Positions 26,756-36,267 of a stretch of DNA of 64,000 nucleotides are shown here, piece by piece. The stretch covers positions 155,833 to 219,832 of the forward strand of contig CAVSSS010000034.1 in the NCBI GenBank assembly GCA_963730555.1, written 5' to 3'. The DNA is from Roseiarcus sp963730555 (GTDB lineage Bacteria; Pseudomonadota; Alphaproteobacteria; Rhizobiales; Beijerinckiaceae). The notes below the pieces were generated by a model, which worked only from the letters and a program-made list of their open reading frames with translations, had not been told where the DNA came from and ran no database searches. The position numbers were made by a program, and so were the translations under genes. How positions within the stretch are numbered: the stretch's first letter is position 1; every line of letters starts with the position of its first letter.

Positions 26756-28018
26756 ATGGCGCGAATAAGACGGCTTGCGGCCCTTGCCATCTTCGCGCTG
26801 ATGGGGACGCCGCTTCAGGTCGGCTTAGCGGGGGAGGCGGGCCCGCCTGTCGCGGTCGGCGCGCGGCTCTTGCAGGACCAGAATACGGCCAAGCTGGTTT
26901 TCGACCTGTCACGCATGGTCGACGCGAACGCTTCCGCCTTGGCCTCGCCTGATCGGATTGTCGTCGACATCCCGGAAGTGAATTTCCAACTCGATCGGTC
27001 GGTCGGTCGAGTCGGGGCGCTCCCCAACGCCTCGCTTGTGAAGGGATTCCGCTTCGGCCTGCTGGCCCCCGGCAGGTCCCGGATCGTTCTTGACCTTGCG
27101 CGCGCGGCCTGTCCCGCCCAGGTTTTTGCCAAACCGATTGTTCAAGGCGAACCGGCGGCCAGGCTCACGATCGAACTGAAGCCTTGCAATTCCTCAGCCT
27201 TTGCCTCCCTCGTCCGCTCGTCCGCAGTTTCGATCCTAACCACCTCTGCAGCCCCCAGTTTCTCGCAGCCGGTCATCGTCGTTGATCCCGGCCACGGCGG
27301 TGTCGATAGCGGCGCCCAGGGCATCCGCGGAGTTCAGGAGAAGACCCTCGTCTTTGATTTTTGCGCCGAACTGAAGCGACAGCTCGACGTGACCAAGCGC
27401 TACGCCACAGTAATGACCCGGGACGGCGATGAGTACGTCGATCTCGATGACCGGGTTGCGATCGCTCGCAAGGCGAATGCATCTCTATTCATCTCCGTCC
27501 ACGCTGACACGCTGAGCGAGGATGCGAACGTAAGCGGCGCTACCGTATATACTGTTGCTGGTCGCGCTTCCGATGCGGAGGCGGCCCGAATTGCTGCCCG
27601 TGAGAACGCCGCTGGCGGGGGGCCTAGTGCCGCGCGGCCAGACAATCCGGATGTTGCTGATATTCTGTTTGATCTCAAACGCCGCGAGACTCGGACATAC
27701 GCCCACATTTTTTCGCGGAGCCTCGTCGATAACTTGCGTAGCGCGGCGAGGCTGAACCATAACCCGGAACGTTCCGCAGGCTTCGTCGTCCTGAAAGCGC
27801 CGGAGTTTCCCTCCGTCCTGGTGGAACTCGGCTATCTTTCAAACGCTCAGGATGTCCAATCCCTCGCCTCCCCGGCGTGGCGCACGAAGGCGGCGACAGC
27901 CGTAGTAAAGGCCATAGACGCATTTTTTGCTGGACCCGGAAAACCTGACATACCCCCGACCTCTGAAGGCGGCGTTGCGTCGTCAATCGTCTCGGTCCCC
28001 GGGCCGGCGGCACATTAA
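26756..28018 (+). CDS. N-acetylmuramoyl-L-alanine amidase with AMIN domain
   Basis: About 420 residues. A signal peptide (MARIRRLAALAIFALMG... ending near residue 26) precedes an AMIN domain (about 32-140, including FDLSRMVDANASAL and RIVLDLARAAC). The Amidase_3 catalytic domain follows, with zinc ligands in VVDPGHGG (near 177-184), the metal-binding Glu in QEKT, SVHAD, and the catalytic Glu in LVELGYLSN. It cleaves the amide between MurNAc and L-Ala in the periplasm, as AmiC does during daughter-cell separation. ATG 26756 is preferred over the GTG at 26735 because of the GAGGGG ribosome-binding site. The PBP1A gene follows, making a cell-wall pair. Confidence 0.92.
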   Translation: MARIRRLAALAIFALMGTPLQVGLAGEAGPPVAVGARLLQDQNTAKLVFDLSRMVDANASALASPDRIVVDIPEVNFQLDRSVGRVGALPNASLVKGFRFGLLAPGRSRIVLDLARAACPAQVFAKPIVQGEPAARLTIELKPCNSSAFASLVRSSAVSILTTSAAPSFSQPVIVVDPGHGGVDSGAQGIRGVQEKTLVFDFCAELKRQLDVTKRYATVMTRDGDEYVDLDDRVAIARKANASLFISVHADTLSEDANVSGATVYTVAGRASDAEAARIAARENAAGGGPSAARPDNPDVADILFDLKRRETRTYAHIFSRSLVDNLRSAARLNHNPERSAGFVVLKAPEFPSVLVELGYLSNAQDVQSLASPAWRTKAATAVVKAIDAFFAGPGKPDIPPTSEGGVASSIVSVPGPAAH

Positions 28019-28265
28019 GAGGCTTGCACGTACCAGGCGAGACGAGCTAATGGCGTCCGGTCGGGCGATGAGATACCTCGATCATAGATTCGCCTTACTC
28101 GAGCACGACACGGGTCGAGATCGGCGCGTTAGCTGGCCCGGTTCCAGGTAAGAAACGTCGGTCGATGGTCTCGTAAAGTCCGGGTCTTCGGGGCCGAGTG
28201 GCTAAGTTCGTCTCGGCGCCGCGAGCGCTCGCCGACGGGGTACAAGGGAAGGCATCGATCGATAG

Positions 28266-30668
28266 ATGCGCGGGATCGCACGCATTGTTGGTTTCGTATT
28301 TGCGACCGGCACATTGTTGTTCACCGTCGCGGCGGCGGTTTTTGCCGGCGTCATTTGGAAATACGAACAAGACCTTCCGGACTATTCTTCGCTCAAGAAC
28401 TATGAGCCACCAGTGATGACGCGCGTCCATGCGGCGGACGGAAGCCTGCTCGCCGAATATTCGCGTGAGCGACGACTTTACCTTCCGTCAGACGAAATTC
28501 CCGACTTGGTCAAGCATGCGTTCATCTCCGCCGAAGACAAGAACTTCTACAACCATTGGGGCGTCGACCCCGAAGGGATCGTGCGCGCTGGCATGGTTTA
28601 CATGCAGGGATCGCGTCATATTCAAGGTGCCTCGACCATCACCCAACAGGTAGCCAAAAACTTTCTCTTGAACTCTGATCGGACATTCGATCGCAAAATT
28701 CGCGAAATCCTGCTTAGCCTGAGAATCGAGTCCGCCTACTCGAAAGAAAAAATCCTTGAGCTCTACCTCAACGAGATTTACCTCGGTCTCTCCAATTACG
28801 GTGTTGCCGCGGCCGCGCTCAATTATTTCAACAAGTCCGTACACGAACTTACCATCGCCGAAGTTGCTTATCTGGCCGCCTTGCCGAAGGAGCCGAGTTC
28901 GCTAAACCCCTTTCGTGATCATGACCGAGCGATCGAAAGGCGCAACTACGTCGTTGGGCGTATGGAGGAGGACGGCTACATTACCGCCAAACAGGCGAAC
29001 GACGCTCGGGCTGAGCCACTCGTGGTTAATCCCCGAGTGTTGACACCGAATTCGATCGCCGCGGGATTCTTCGCCGAGGAGGTTCGACGCGAACTGCAAG
29101 AGCGGTACGGCGAGCAGAAGCTTTACGAGGGGGGCCTTTCGGTTCGTACGACCCTCGACCCGAAAGTTCAGCTGATGGCGCGTAAGGCGCTAGTTGATGG
29201 TCTCGTGCGCTACGACGAGGCGTATGGCTGGCATGGCACTCTCAAGACGATCGAGATTGGGCAGGATTGGGGCATCCCTCTGGCCGACATTCCAGCTTAC
29301 GGCGACATTAAGCCGTGGATTCTGGCGGTTGCGCTTGACGTCACCGATGCGGCCATCCGGGTTGGTCTTCAACCCGAGCGAGACAAGTCCGGCGCGATTG
29401 TCGCGGATCGTCAGACGGGCACCGTCACGGTTGAAGGGGCGCGCTGGACGGGCCGTAGGCCCAAAGGCTTGGTCAAGCCCGGCGACGTGTTCTACGTCGA
29501 GCCGATCCCGGGCCACGAAGGCGAATATCGCCTGCGCCAGATCCCCGAAGTCTCTGGCGCCGCTATAGCGATGGATCCGTTTACTGGCCGCGTGCTGGCG
29601 ATGGTGGGCGGATTTTCGTTCGACGAATCGGAGTTCAACCGGGCGACGCAAGCCCAGCGGCAACCGGGCTCCTCGTTCAAGCCGTTCGTGTACGGAGCCG
29701 CGCTCGACAACGGCTACACGCCATCCTCGATCATTCCGGACTCGCCGGTCACGATCAACGACGGCAGCGGTCAATTGTGGACTCCGGCCAACTTTGAAGG
29801 CGAGGTGACCGGTCCCCGTACGTTGCGATTCGGCGTTGAGCATTCGATCAACCTGATGACGGTGAGGCTCGCGCGCGACATCGGCATGCCGCTGGTCGTC
29901 GAATACGCCAAGCGCTTTGGCATCTACGACAACTTGCCGCCATTCCTGTCGATGTCGATCGGTGCCGGCGAGACGACCGTGTTGCGCATGATCACCGGCT
30001 ACTCGATGTTCGCCAACGGCGGCAAAAGGGTAAAGGCGACACTGATTGATCGGATTCAGGACCGCTGGGGCAATACGATCTACAAGCACGACGAACGGAT
30101 CTGCGAGGGCTGCGACGCCCCGACATGGCACAATCAACCTGAGCCCAAGCTCATCGACAAGCGCGAACAAGTGATCGATCCGCTCACCGCCTATCAGGTC
30201 ACCTCCATCCTGGAGGGGGTCATTCAACGCGGCACCGGCATCGCGATCAAGGAACTCGGCAGGACTCTTGCGGGCAAGACCGGCACCACCAACGACGCCA
30301 AAGATCTCTGGTTCATCGGCTATTCGCCAAATCTCGCCTTTGGCGTGTTCATGGGCTACGACAAGCCGCGATCTCTTGGCGGCAGCGCGCAGGCCGCGCT
30401 TTACACCGCGCCGATCTTCCGCGACTTTATGAAAATGGCGCTGAAGGACACGCCCGACACGCCGTTCCGCATTCCGCCCGGAATCAAACTCATTTCGGTC
30501 GACGTTCATTCGGGCATGCGCGCGACCGGTCCCGGTTCGATTATGGAGGCGTTCAAACCCGGCACTGGACCGCCTGACAGCTATAGGCGGCGGTGGTGGG
30601 GTGAATCGGCTCAGACCTCGTCGCGAAGCGAACGATCGATCGGATCGGGGACAGGCGGGCTCTATTGA
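28266..30668 (+). CDS. mrcA: penicillin-binding protein 1A (bifunctional transglycosylase/transpeptidase)
   Basis: An 800-residue class A PBP. One N-terminal membrane anchor (residues 7-29) is followed by the GT51 glycosyltransferase domain with SAEDKNFYNHWGVD (catalytic Glu90) and GASTITQQVAKNFLL. An OB-like PCB_OB insert lies near 330-430. The transpeptidase domain has SSFK (Ser469, Lys472), the SIN triad member in GVEHSINLM, and KTGTTNDAKDLWF. It polymerises and cross-links peptidoglycan at the periplasmic face of the inner membrane. Length and architecture match PBP1A rather than PBP1B. It is followed by prfB, an order common in Alphaproteobacteria. Confidence 0.95.
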   Translation: MRGIARIVGFVFATGTLLFTVAAAVFAGVIWKYEQDLPDYSSLKNYEPPVMTRVHAADGSLLAEYSRERRLYLPSDEIPDLVKHAFISAEDKNFYNHWGVDPEGIVRAGMVYMQGSRHIQGASTITQQVAKNFLLNSDRTFDRKIREILLSLRIESAYSKEKILELYLNEIYLGLSNYGVAAAALNYFNKSVHELTIAEVAYLAALPKEPSSLNPFRDHDRAIERRNYVVGRMEEDGYITAKQANDARAEPLVVNPRVLTPNSIAAGFFAEEVRRELQERYGEQKLYEGGLSVRTTLDPKVQLMARKALVDGLVRYDEAYGWHGTLKTIEIGQDWGIPLADIPAYGDIKPWILAVALDVTDAAIRVGLQPERDKSGAIVADRQTGTVTVEGARWTGRRPKGLVKPGDVFYVEPIPGHEGEYRLRQIPEVSGAAIAMDPFTGRVLAMVGGFSFDESEFNRATQAQRQPGSSFKPFVYGAALDNGYTPSSIIPDSPVTINDGSGQLWTPANFEGEVTGPRTLRFGVEHSINLMTVRLARDIGMPLVVEYAKRFGIYDNLPPFLSMSIGAGETTVLRMITGYSMFANGGKRVKATLIDRIQDRWGNTIYKHDERICEGCDAPTWHNQPEPKLIDKREQVIDPLTAYQVTSILEGVIQRGTGIAIKELGRTLAGKTGTTNDAKDLWFIGYSPNLAFGVFMGYDKPRSLGGSAQAALYTAPIFRDFMKMALKDTPDTPFRIPPGIKLISVDVHSGMRATGPGSIMEAFKPGTGPPDSYRRRWWGESAQTSSRSERSIGSGTGGLY

Positions 30669-30806
30669 GGCGCTCAAGTTTTCTTGCTTCATTTCGGACC
30701 ATTTCTGCGCTCGATCGGTTGACTGTCCATACAGGGAAGACAACTCACGTCCCCGAGCGACGGTCTCGCGCAATAACATTTCGCCCTTAAAGTCGCGGGT
30801 TGAATT

Positions 30807-31935
30807 ATGCGCGCCGAAGCCGAACAGTTGGTCGAATCGATCAAGCAATCCGTGGGATTGCTGAGGAGGCATCTTTGACGTCGACGCTGCCCAGCGTCGT
30901 CTCAGTGAACTAAACGCGAAATCCGAAGATCCGAATCTCTGGACCGATCCCGACATCGCTGGAGAAGTGATGCGCGAGCGCACGATGCTGGAAGACCGGC
31001 TGAGTTCGCTTAAGAAGATCGAGCGCGATCTCGAGGATGCAACTACCCTGGTTGAGCTTGGCGAGGCCGAAAGTGACGAAGCGACGGAGGCTGAGGGAAT
31101 TGGCGCTCTGAAGGCGCTCAAAGCCGAGGGCGAACGACGTCAACTCGAAGCGCTCCTCTCAGGCGAAGCGGACGCGAATGACACCTATGTCGAAGTGCAT
31201 TCCGGCGCCGGCGGCACTGAAAGCTGCGATTGGGCGCGCATGCTGTTGCGGATGTACGTGCGCTGGGCGGAGCGGCGAAAGTTCGACGTCGAACTGATCG
31301 AGGAGACGGATGGGGACGAGGCCGGGATCAAGTCGGCGACGATGATCGTCAAAGGCCACAATGCGCATGGCTGGCTCAAGACCGAGTCGGGCGTGCATCG
31401 GCTGGTGCGCATTTCTCCATTTGATTCCAACGCGCGGCGACACACGAGCTTCGCCTCCGTTTGGGTTTATCCGGTCGTCGACGACCGGATAAAGATCGAA
31501 GTCAACGAAAGCGATTGCCGCATCGACACTTATCGCGCCTCTGGCGCCGGCGGACAGCACGTCAACAAGACCGAATCTGCGGTACGCATTACCCATTTGC
31601 CGACCGGTATCGTCGTCGCCTGCCAGTCCGAACGCTCACAGCACAAGAACAGAGCGACCGCCTGGAATATGCTGCGCGCTCGACTTTATGAGCGAGAGCT
31701 TGAGGCGCGCGAAGAGAAGGTCAATGCGGACGCTGCGTCCAAGACCGACATCGGTTGGGGCCATCAGATTCGCTCCTATGTGCTGCAGCCCTATCAGATG
31801 GTGAAGGACCTTCGCACCGGGCACGTCTCGGGTACGCCTGCCGAAGTGCTCGATGGCGATCTTGACTCGTTCATGGAGGCTTCGCTCGCTCAGCGCCTCT
31901 CTGGACGAACGGTGGCGGTTGAGGACGTCGAATAA
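30807..31935 (+). CDS. prfB: peptide chain release factor 2, expressed by programmed +1 frameshift
   Basis: RF2 recognises UGA and UAA stops. The gene starts at ATG 30807; after 23 codons (MRAEAEQLVESIKQ...LRRHL) the frame meets TGA at 30876-30878 in the context CTT-TGA-C. A Shine-Dalgarno-like AGGAGG lies three bases before the CTT, the classical autoregulatory +1 frameshift site. The shifted frame continues LDVDAAQRRLSELNAKSEDP to the stop at 31935, giving about 375 residues. The anticodon-like SPF tripeptide (RISPFDSNARR) and the catalytic GGQ (SGAGGQHVNKT) are present. Low RF2 slows UGA reading and favours the shift. A caller that ignores the shift would start the gene wrongly near 30967. 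Confidence 0.95.
30859..30879 (+). promoter_or_regulatory. prfB programmed frameshift site
   Basis: AGGAGG (30864-30869), a 3-nt spacer, the slippery codon CTT (30873-30875), the UGA stop (30876-30878) and a following C, which makes UGA a weak stop. All four elements of the known prfB recoding signal are visible in the right order and spacing. Confidence 0.93.
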
Positions 31936-32339
31936 ATAAGGTCGTCGCCGCCAAGTCAGCCAGCACGCAGAGTCCGGTCAAGCAGATGAAAATAAAACGG
32001 GGGGAAGCGGGCGTACGAGACGGGGAACTTCGTTGCGCCTCATTTCCGTTATTGTCACAGGAAGCCAAGGGCGCGCTTTTCGACCTGCAGGCTTAGATTT
32101 CGAAACGGAATATCAAACGAAGAATTACATAAGAATACGTAACTCGTTTGCGGCGTTCTCTCTTCCTTTGTGGCTGCCAACTATCTCTCTTTCCATCAGA
32201 ACATTCGTGCAACAGGTCAGTGCCTTCGCTGCGACGAATAGGGTAAACTTGCTCCCGCAGTTCCCGCGATTTAGTATAGGGTGTTTTTTTGCCCGTGCGC
32301 CGCCCTTTTCCCGAATGCTTTCAAGGCCGCCTCGCGTGG
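31936..32339. other. 404-bp gap after prfB, nothing identified
   Basis: The stretch is AT-richer near 32100-32250 but holds no convincing gene, RNA or hairpin-plus-T terminator. It leads into remnants of an anti-sigma gene on the other strand. Confidence 0.55.
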
Positions 32340-32399
32340 CGGCGGCGAGGCAAAGCCCGGAGCGAACTGCCTGCCGCCGCTACGACGGGTCGACGCAAC

Positions 32400-33179
32400 G
32401 CCGCGAGGCGGCCGGAGAACTAGACTCGCTTTCGAGCGTTTGCGCCAAGGCGACCGCCTGCTCCTCGGGATACGGCCGATGACCACATGGGTCCGTGCGC
32501 CGCGCGACGACCAAGCGAGCGAAAGATAGTCACGTTGCTGTGACCGGGTCGGCGCGTCGGGCATATTATTGGCGACGATGCAAAGCAGGACTGGAGTGCC
32601 CAACCGATCGACAAAGGCGATCACCGCGAGGGGAGAGCCGTCGTAGGAAAGCATGAACGCGGTTGCGAACCGCAAGCCCGGCAGGGCGACGTTTTCGAGC
32701 GTTAGGCTCGCGCCCACTGGTGCCGACGACGTTCAGCGCCGCCGCCTGCATCGCCGGGTCCGGATTGAAAGGACTGATGTCTCGTTCGTGTAGAGACGCG
32801 TGTATTCGGCGATCGCCGAGCGCCAGTCCTCCTTTCCGCCAAGCAGCCCAGAGCTCAATGCGGTCCATGCGATGGCGCCACTCGCGAGAAGTCCGATAGC
32901 GACGCCCGCCGCGAACTCTCGGAGGACGATTCCACTGAAGCGCCTTGAGGGCTGAGGACCGTTTTCGTCAGCAGGAAGCGCCGCGCGCAGCCGGGCCAAT
33001 GGAGCCTGCCCAAGCAGCGCGTCAAGCGATGCTGCAAGCGGCGCTCTCGTTTGCCGCAACTCTTCGTAGCGCCACGCAACCGCGCGTCAGCCGCAAGACA
33101 GCCCAAAAGGGCCGTTTTGCGGCTTTTCGTCGAGTTCGTTGTCGATCAACGCGACAAGTTCGGCGTTATCATCGGACAT
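32400..33179 (-). pseudogene. anti-sigma factor (ChrR/RsiW-like, membrane-anchored) pseudogene
   Basis: From ATG 33179 the start MSDDNAELVALIDNELDEKP is typical of anti-sigma factors co-transcribed with ECF sigma genes. The frame breaks near 33100 and again near 33075. It resumes as a single-helix membrane protein (VLREFAAGVAIGLLASGAIAW) followed by EDWRSAIAEYTRLYTNETS. After another break near 32720 it continues VALPGLRFATAFMLSYDG, GTPVLLCIVANN and an EEQAVALAQTLES tail in a further frame. At least three frame changes make it nonfunctional. Confidence 0.72.
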
Positions 33180-33202
33180 TGATAGGCTTACCCAGCTCTC
33201 CT

Positions 33203-33440
33203 ATCTTAGTTTAGCCAGCGCCGCTCGCCCGGTGGCCAGTCTGCTTATAATCGTGCCGACGGCAACACCTAGCGCCGCGGCTGTTTCGGCGTAACTGTAT
33301 CCTTTCGCCATAGACCAGCAGGATCGTCTCGCGCTGAGCCTCTGGCAGCCGGCTAATCGCTCTTAACACCGCTGAAGCCGTAATGATCGTTTCGATTTCA
33401 CGCGCGCCGTCAGTCGTCAATGCCTCTTCGGCGTCGAAGA
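33203..33440 (-). pseudogene. ECF sigma factor C-terminal remnant
   Basis: The leftward sequence carries sigma region 4: VLRAISRLPEAQRETILLVYGE. After a frame change near 33300 comes YSYAETAAALGVAVGTIISRL, ending ALAKLR before a TAG. Region 2 and the N-terminus are missing, replaced by DoxX remnants. It lies immediately upstream of the anti-sigma pseudogene on the same strand, the usual sigma/anti-sigma order. Confidence 0.75.
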
Positions 33441-33465
33441 AACCGCCGCCTTCACGAATCCTCTG

Positions 33466-33860
33466 CGATCGAATTGACGCGGGCCTCAGTTTCCTTTCGC
33501 GCTGGGATGGGCCGCTTGGTCCGCTTGCGCGTGCGATGTTGGCCTACATTTTCATCGTCGAGGGCGTTGGCAAGATTGGAGGTTACGCTGGCGTCACCGA
33601 CTGTATGCAGGCCCACGGACCGACGGGTGGCTGCAGCTGTTGGTCATTTTGGCCGAACTCGGCGGCGGCCTGCTGGTGGTGTTCGGGTTCAAAACGCGAT
33701 GGGCGGCGATCGCGCTCTTTGGCTTTTGCTTGCTGACGGGCGCGTTCTCCCACACGGGCGCCGAACAGGCAATTCAACTCCAGAGGTATATCGGCAATGA
33801 CCGGCGGCTTTCTCGCTCTGGCGCGTGGTCGCTCGAGGGCTGGCGGGAGCGATTCCCCTA
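33466..33860 (+). pseudogene. DoxX-family membrane protein pseudogene
   Basis: RAMLAYIFIVEGVGKIGGYA in one frame is followed, after a break near 33620, by LAELGGGLLVVFGFKTRWAA and LFGFCLLTGAFSHTGAEQAI in another. Both are hallmark segments of four-helix DoxX proteins. The C-terminal end is frameshifted again near 33800. It lies head to head with the ECF sigma remnant, so this redox or stress locus has decayed as a unit. Confidence 0.75.
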
Positions 33861-34092
33861 TACTAGCGAGGGCTGTTGCAGAGGCGCTCTCTCGATCGCG
33901 CCACGTGGAGCGATTGATTTAGGCTATGCCGCGACCATACCGTGTGGGCAAGTGGGCTCACGCCCGCTGACGTAATCCTGTCCTCGGCCGGCATTTTTCG
34001 TTGGCGCCGTCCGCCTTGCCGCAGCACTAGCGCGCGGCCTATAGAGAGCCTTTCGGCGATAGTTCCTAGCGCCCACCTTCCGAAGGTCCTGA

Positions 34093-36024
34093 ATGTCGAG
34101 CGTCGACGTCAAGCCGACCAGCAATCGCAAGCCCGTCGGCAAAGTCGAGACAGCGAATGAACCGTTCAAGCAGGCGCTCGCCACCTGCACCCGAGCGTTG
34201 GCTCGTCAACCCGGGCTCGAAATCGCTTTTTCGACCGACAAACCGTCGCTCCTGACCTCAACGGAAGGCTCGAAGGCGCGGCTCCCCGAGCCCCCTGGCA
34301 AGCCAAATCCGCGCGAGGCGGCGATCGTTCGCGGCCTTGCCAATTCCTTCGCCTTGCGCCTCGCGTGCCATAGTGATGCGCTCCACCGGCGCTTCGCGCC
34401 ACACAGCCCGCCGGCCCGCGCGCTGTTTGACGCAGTCGAGCAGGCGCGGGTCGAAGCCATCGGCTCGCGCCGCATGCAGGGCGTCGCGTCGAACATCACC
34501 GCCATGCTCGACGATCGGTACCACCGCAGTCCGTTCGCGGAGGCGCGCACGCGCGAGGAAGCGCCGCTGGAGGACGCGGTTGCGATGCTCGCGCGCGAGC
34601 GCATGACTGGACTCGAGCCGCCGCGCGGAGCCGCTCGTCTGGTTGAGCTCTGGCGCCCCTTTATCGAGGAGAAGGCCGGCGCCGAGCTCGACCGGCTCGG
34701 CGAGGCTCTGCTCGACCAGCGGGCCTATGCGAAGCTGGTGCGCAAAGTCCTCTCGTCCTTGGGGCTCGCGAACGAGGCCGATGCCGACGCCGAAGAGTCG
34801 GACGAGGATACCGAAGACAAGACGCCGCCCGAGGAGCCGGACGAGGCTCAGGGGGAGGGCGAAGCGCAGGATTCGATGCAGCGCGAAGCGGCCGACGAGG
34901 CGACCGACGACGCCGACGAAGGCGTCATCGACACGGTCGAGGCGCCGTCGTCGGAACTCGAGGGCGAAGGTGAGGCGGGCGACGCCGAGGAAGCGGCGGA
35001 GAGCCGTCCGCCGCAGCCTCAAGCGTCGGAGAAGCGTGGCCCGGACTACAAGGCTTACACTACGCGCTTCGACGAGATCATCGACGCGGACGAATTGTGC
35101 GACCCTGACGAGCTGCAGCGCTTGCGCGACTATCTCGACAAGCAATTGCAGAACCTCCATTCAGTCGTCGCCCGCCTCGCCAATCGGCTGCAGCGACGGC
35201 TGATGGCGCAGCAGAGCCGCTCATGGGAGTTCGATCTCGAAGAGGGCGTGCTCGACACCGCGCGCCTGCCGCGCGTGATCATCGATCCGCAGCAGCCTTT
35301 GTCCTTCAAGCATGAGAAGGACATGGCGTTCCGCGACACGACGGTGACGCTGCTCATCGACAATTCGGGCTCGATGCGCGGCCGCCCGATCACCGTCGCC
35401 GCGACTTGCGCCGACATTCTCGCCCGCACGCTTGAGCGCTGTGGCGTCAAGGTTGAGATTCTTGGCTTCACCACCCGAGCCTGGAAGGGCGGACAATCGC
35501 GCGAGGCCTGGCTCCAGGCCGGCAAGCCTCCCAATCCTGGACGCCTCAACGATTTGCGCCATCTCATCTACAAGGCTGCGGATGCGCCGTGGAGGCGCGC
35601 GCGCAGGAACCTCGGGCTCATGATGCGCGAGGGGCTGCTTAAGGAGAACATCGACGGCGAAGCGCTCGACTGGGCGCACCAGCGTCTTCTTGGCCGGCCC
35701 GAGCAGCGCAAGATCCTGATGATGATCTCCGACGGCGCGCCGGTCGACGATTCGACCCTCTCGGTCAATCCCGGCAACTATCTCGAGCGCCACCTGCGCT
35801 ACGTGATCGAGGAGATCGAAACCCACTCGCCTGTCGAGCTCATCGCCATCGGCATCGGCCACGACGTGACGCGGTACTATCGGCGCGCAGTGACGATCGT
35901 CGACGCCGAGGAGCTGGGCGGAGCGATGACGGAGAAGCTGGCCGAACTCTTCGATGAGAACGCCACGCCAGCCGAACCGGCGAAGTCCGCGCGGCAGCCG
36001 AGGCGGGGTTGGAAGGTCTCTTGA
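34093..36024 (+). CDS. cobT: cobaltochelatase subunit CobT
   Basis: A 643-residue subunit of the aerobic CobNST cobaltochelatase, which inserts cobalt into hydrogenobyrinate a,c-diamide during cobalamin synthesis. The N-terminal helical region is followed by a long acidic linker (about 235-310, rich in Glu and Asp). The C-terminal von Willebrand A domain has the MIDAS motif DNSGSMRG near residue 423 and MMISDGAPVDDS. CobT pairs with the AAA+ subunit CobS, as Mg-chelatase ChlD pairs with ChlI. cobS usually lies directly upstream but is absent here; the upstream space holds sigma and DoxX remnants. AAGG lies 8-10 bases before the ATG. Confidence 0.95.
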   Translation: MSSVDVKPTSNRKPVGKVETANEPFKQALATCTRALARQPGLEIAFSTDKPSLLTSTEGSKARLPEPPGKPNPREAAIVRGLANSFALRLACHSDALHRRFAPHSPPARALFDAVEQARVEAIGSRRMQGVASNITAMLDDRYHRSPFAEARTREEAPLEDAVAMLARERMTGLEPPRGAARLVELWRPFIEEKAGAELDRLGEALLDQRAYAKLVRKVLSSLGLANEADADAEESDEDTEDKTPPEEPDEAQGEGEAQDSMQREAADEATDDADEGVIDTVEAPSSELEGEGEAGDAEEAAESRPPQPQASEKRGPDYKAYTTRFDEIIDADELCDPDELQRLRDYLDKQLQNLHSVVARLANRLQRRLMAQQSRSWEFDLEEGVLDTARLPRVIIDPQQPLSFKHEKDMAFRDTTVTLLIDNSGSMRGRPITVAATCADILARTLERCGVKVEILGFTTRAWKGGQSREAWLQAGKPPNPGRLNDLRHLIYKAADAPWRRARRNLGLMMREGLLKENIDGEALDWAHQRLLGRPEQRKILMMISDGAPVDDSTLSVNPGNYLERHLRYVIEEIETHSPVELIAIGIGHDVTRYYRRAVTIVDAEELGGAMTEKLAELFDENATPAEPAKSARQPRRGWKVS

Positions 36025-36267
36025 GACGCGCGCTGGGCGTCCCGACTTTCATTTTAGTTTCGCGCGTCCTGTCATTTCAATGCTCGGTTTAGTTTCGTCT
36101 TCAGGAAAGAGGGTCGCTTCTGAGCGGAGGCTTGGCTTCAGGTCGGGATCCATAATACCACGTTGTTATAGTATAATAGTCCATTAATAACAGATTAACA
36201 AGGCTCTTTTGCACGGCCCCAGTGAGGCGCGTCTTGGACTGCCTTTGGGGTCTCCTACCTATGACTG

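Noticed and set aside
29190..31121. A 643-codon leftward frame opposite PBP1A and prfB
   Set aside because: It is antisense to two well-recognised genes, contains no domain motif, and reflects high third-position GC rather than coding.
34258..35160. A 300-codon leftward frame inside cobT
   Set aside because: Antisense to the acidic linker of CobT; its hydrophobic look comes from reverse-reading Glu/Asp codons.
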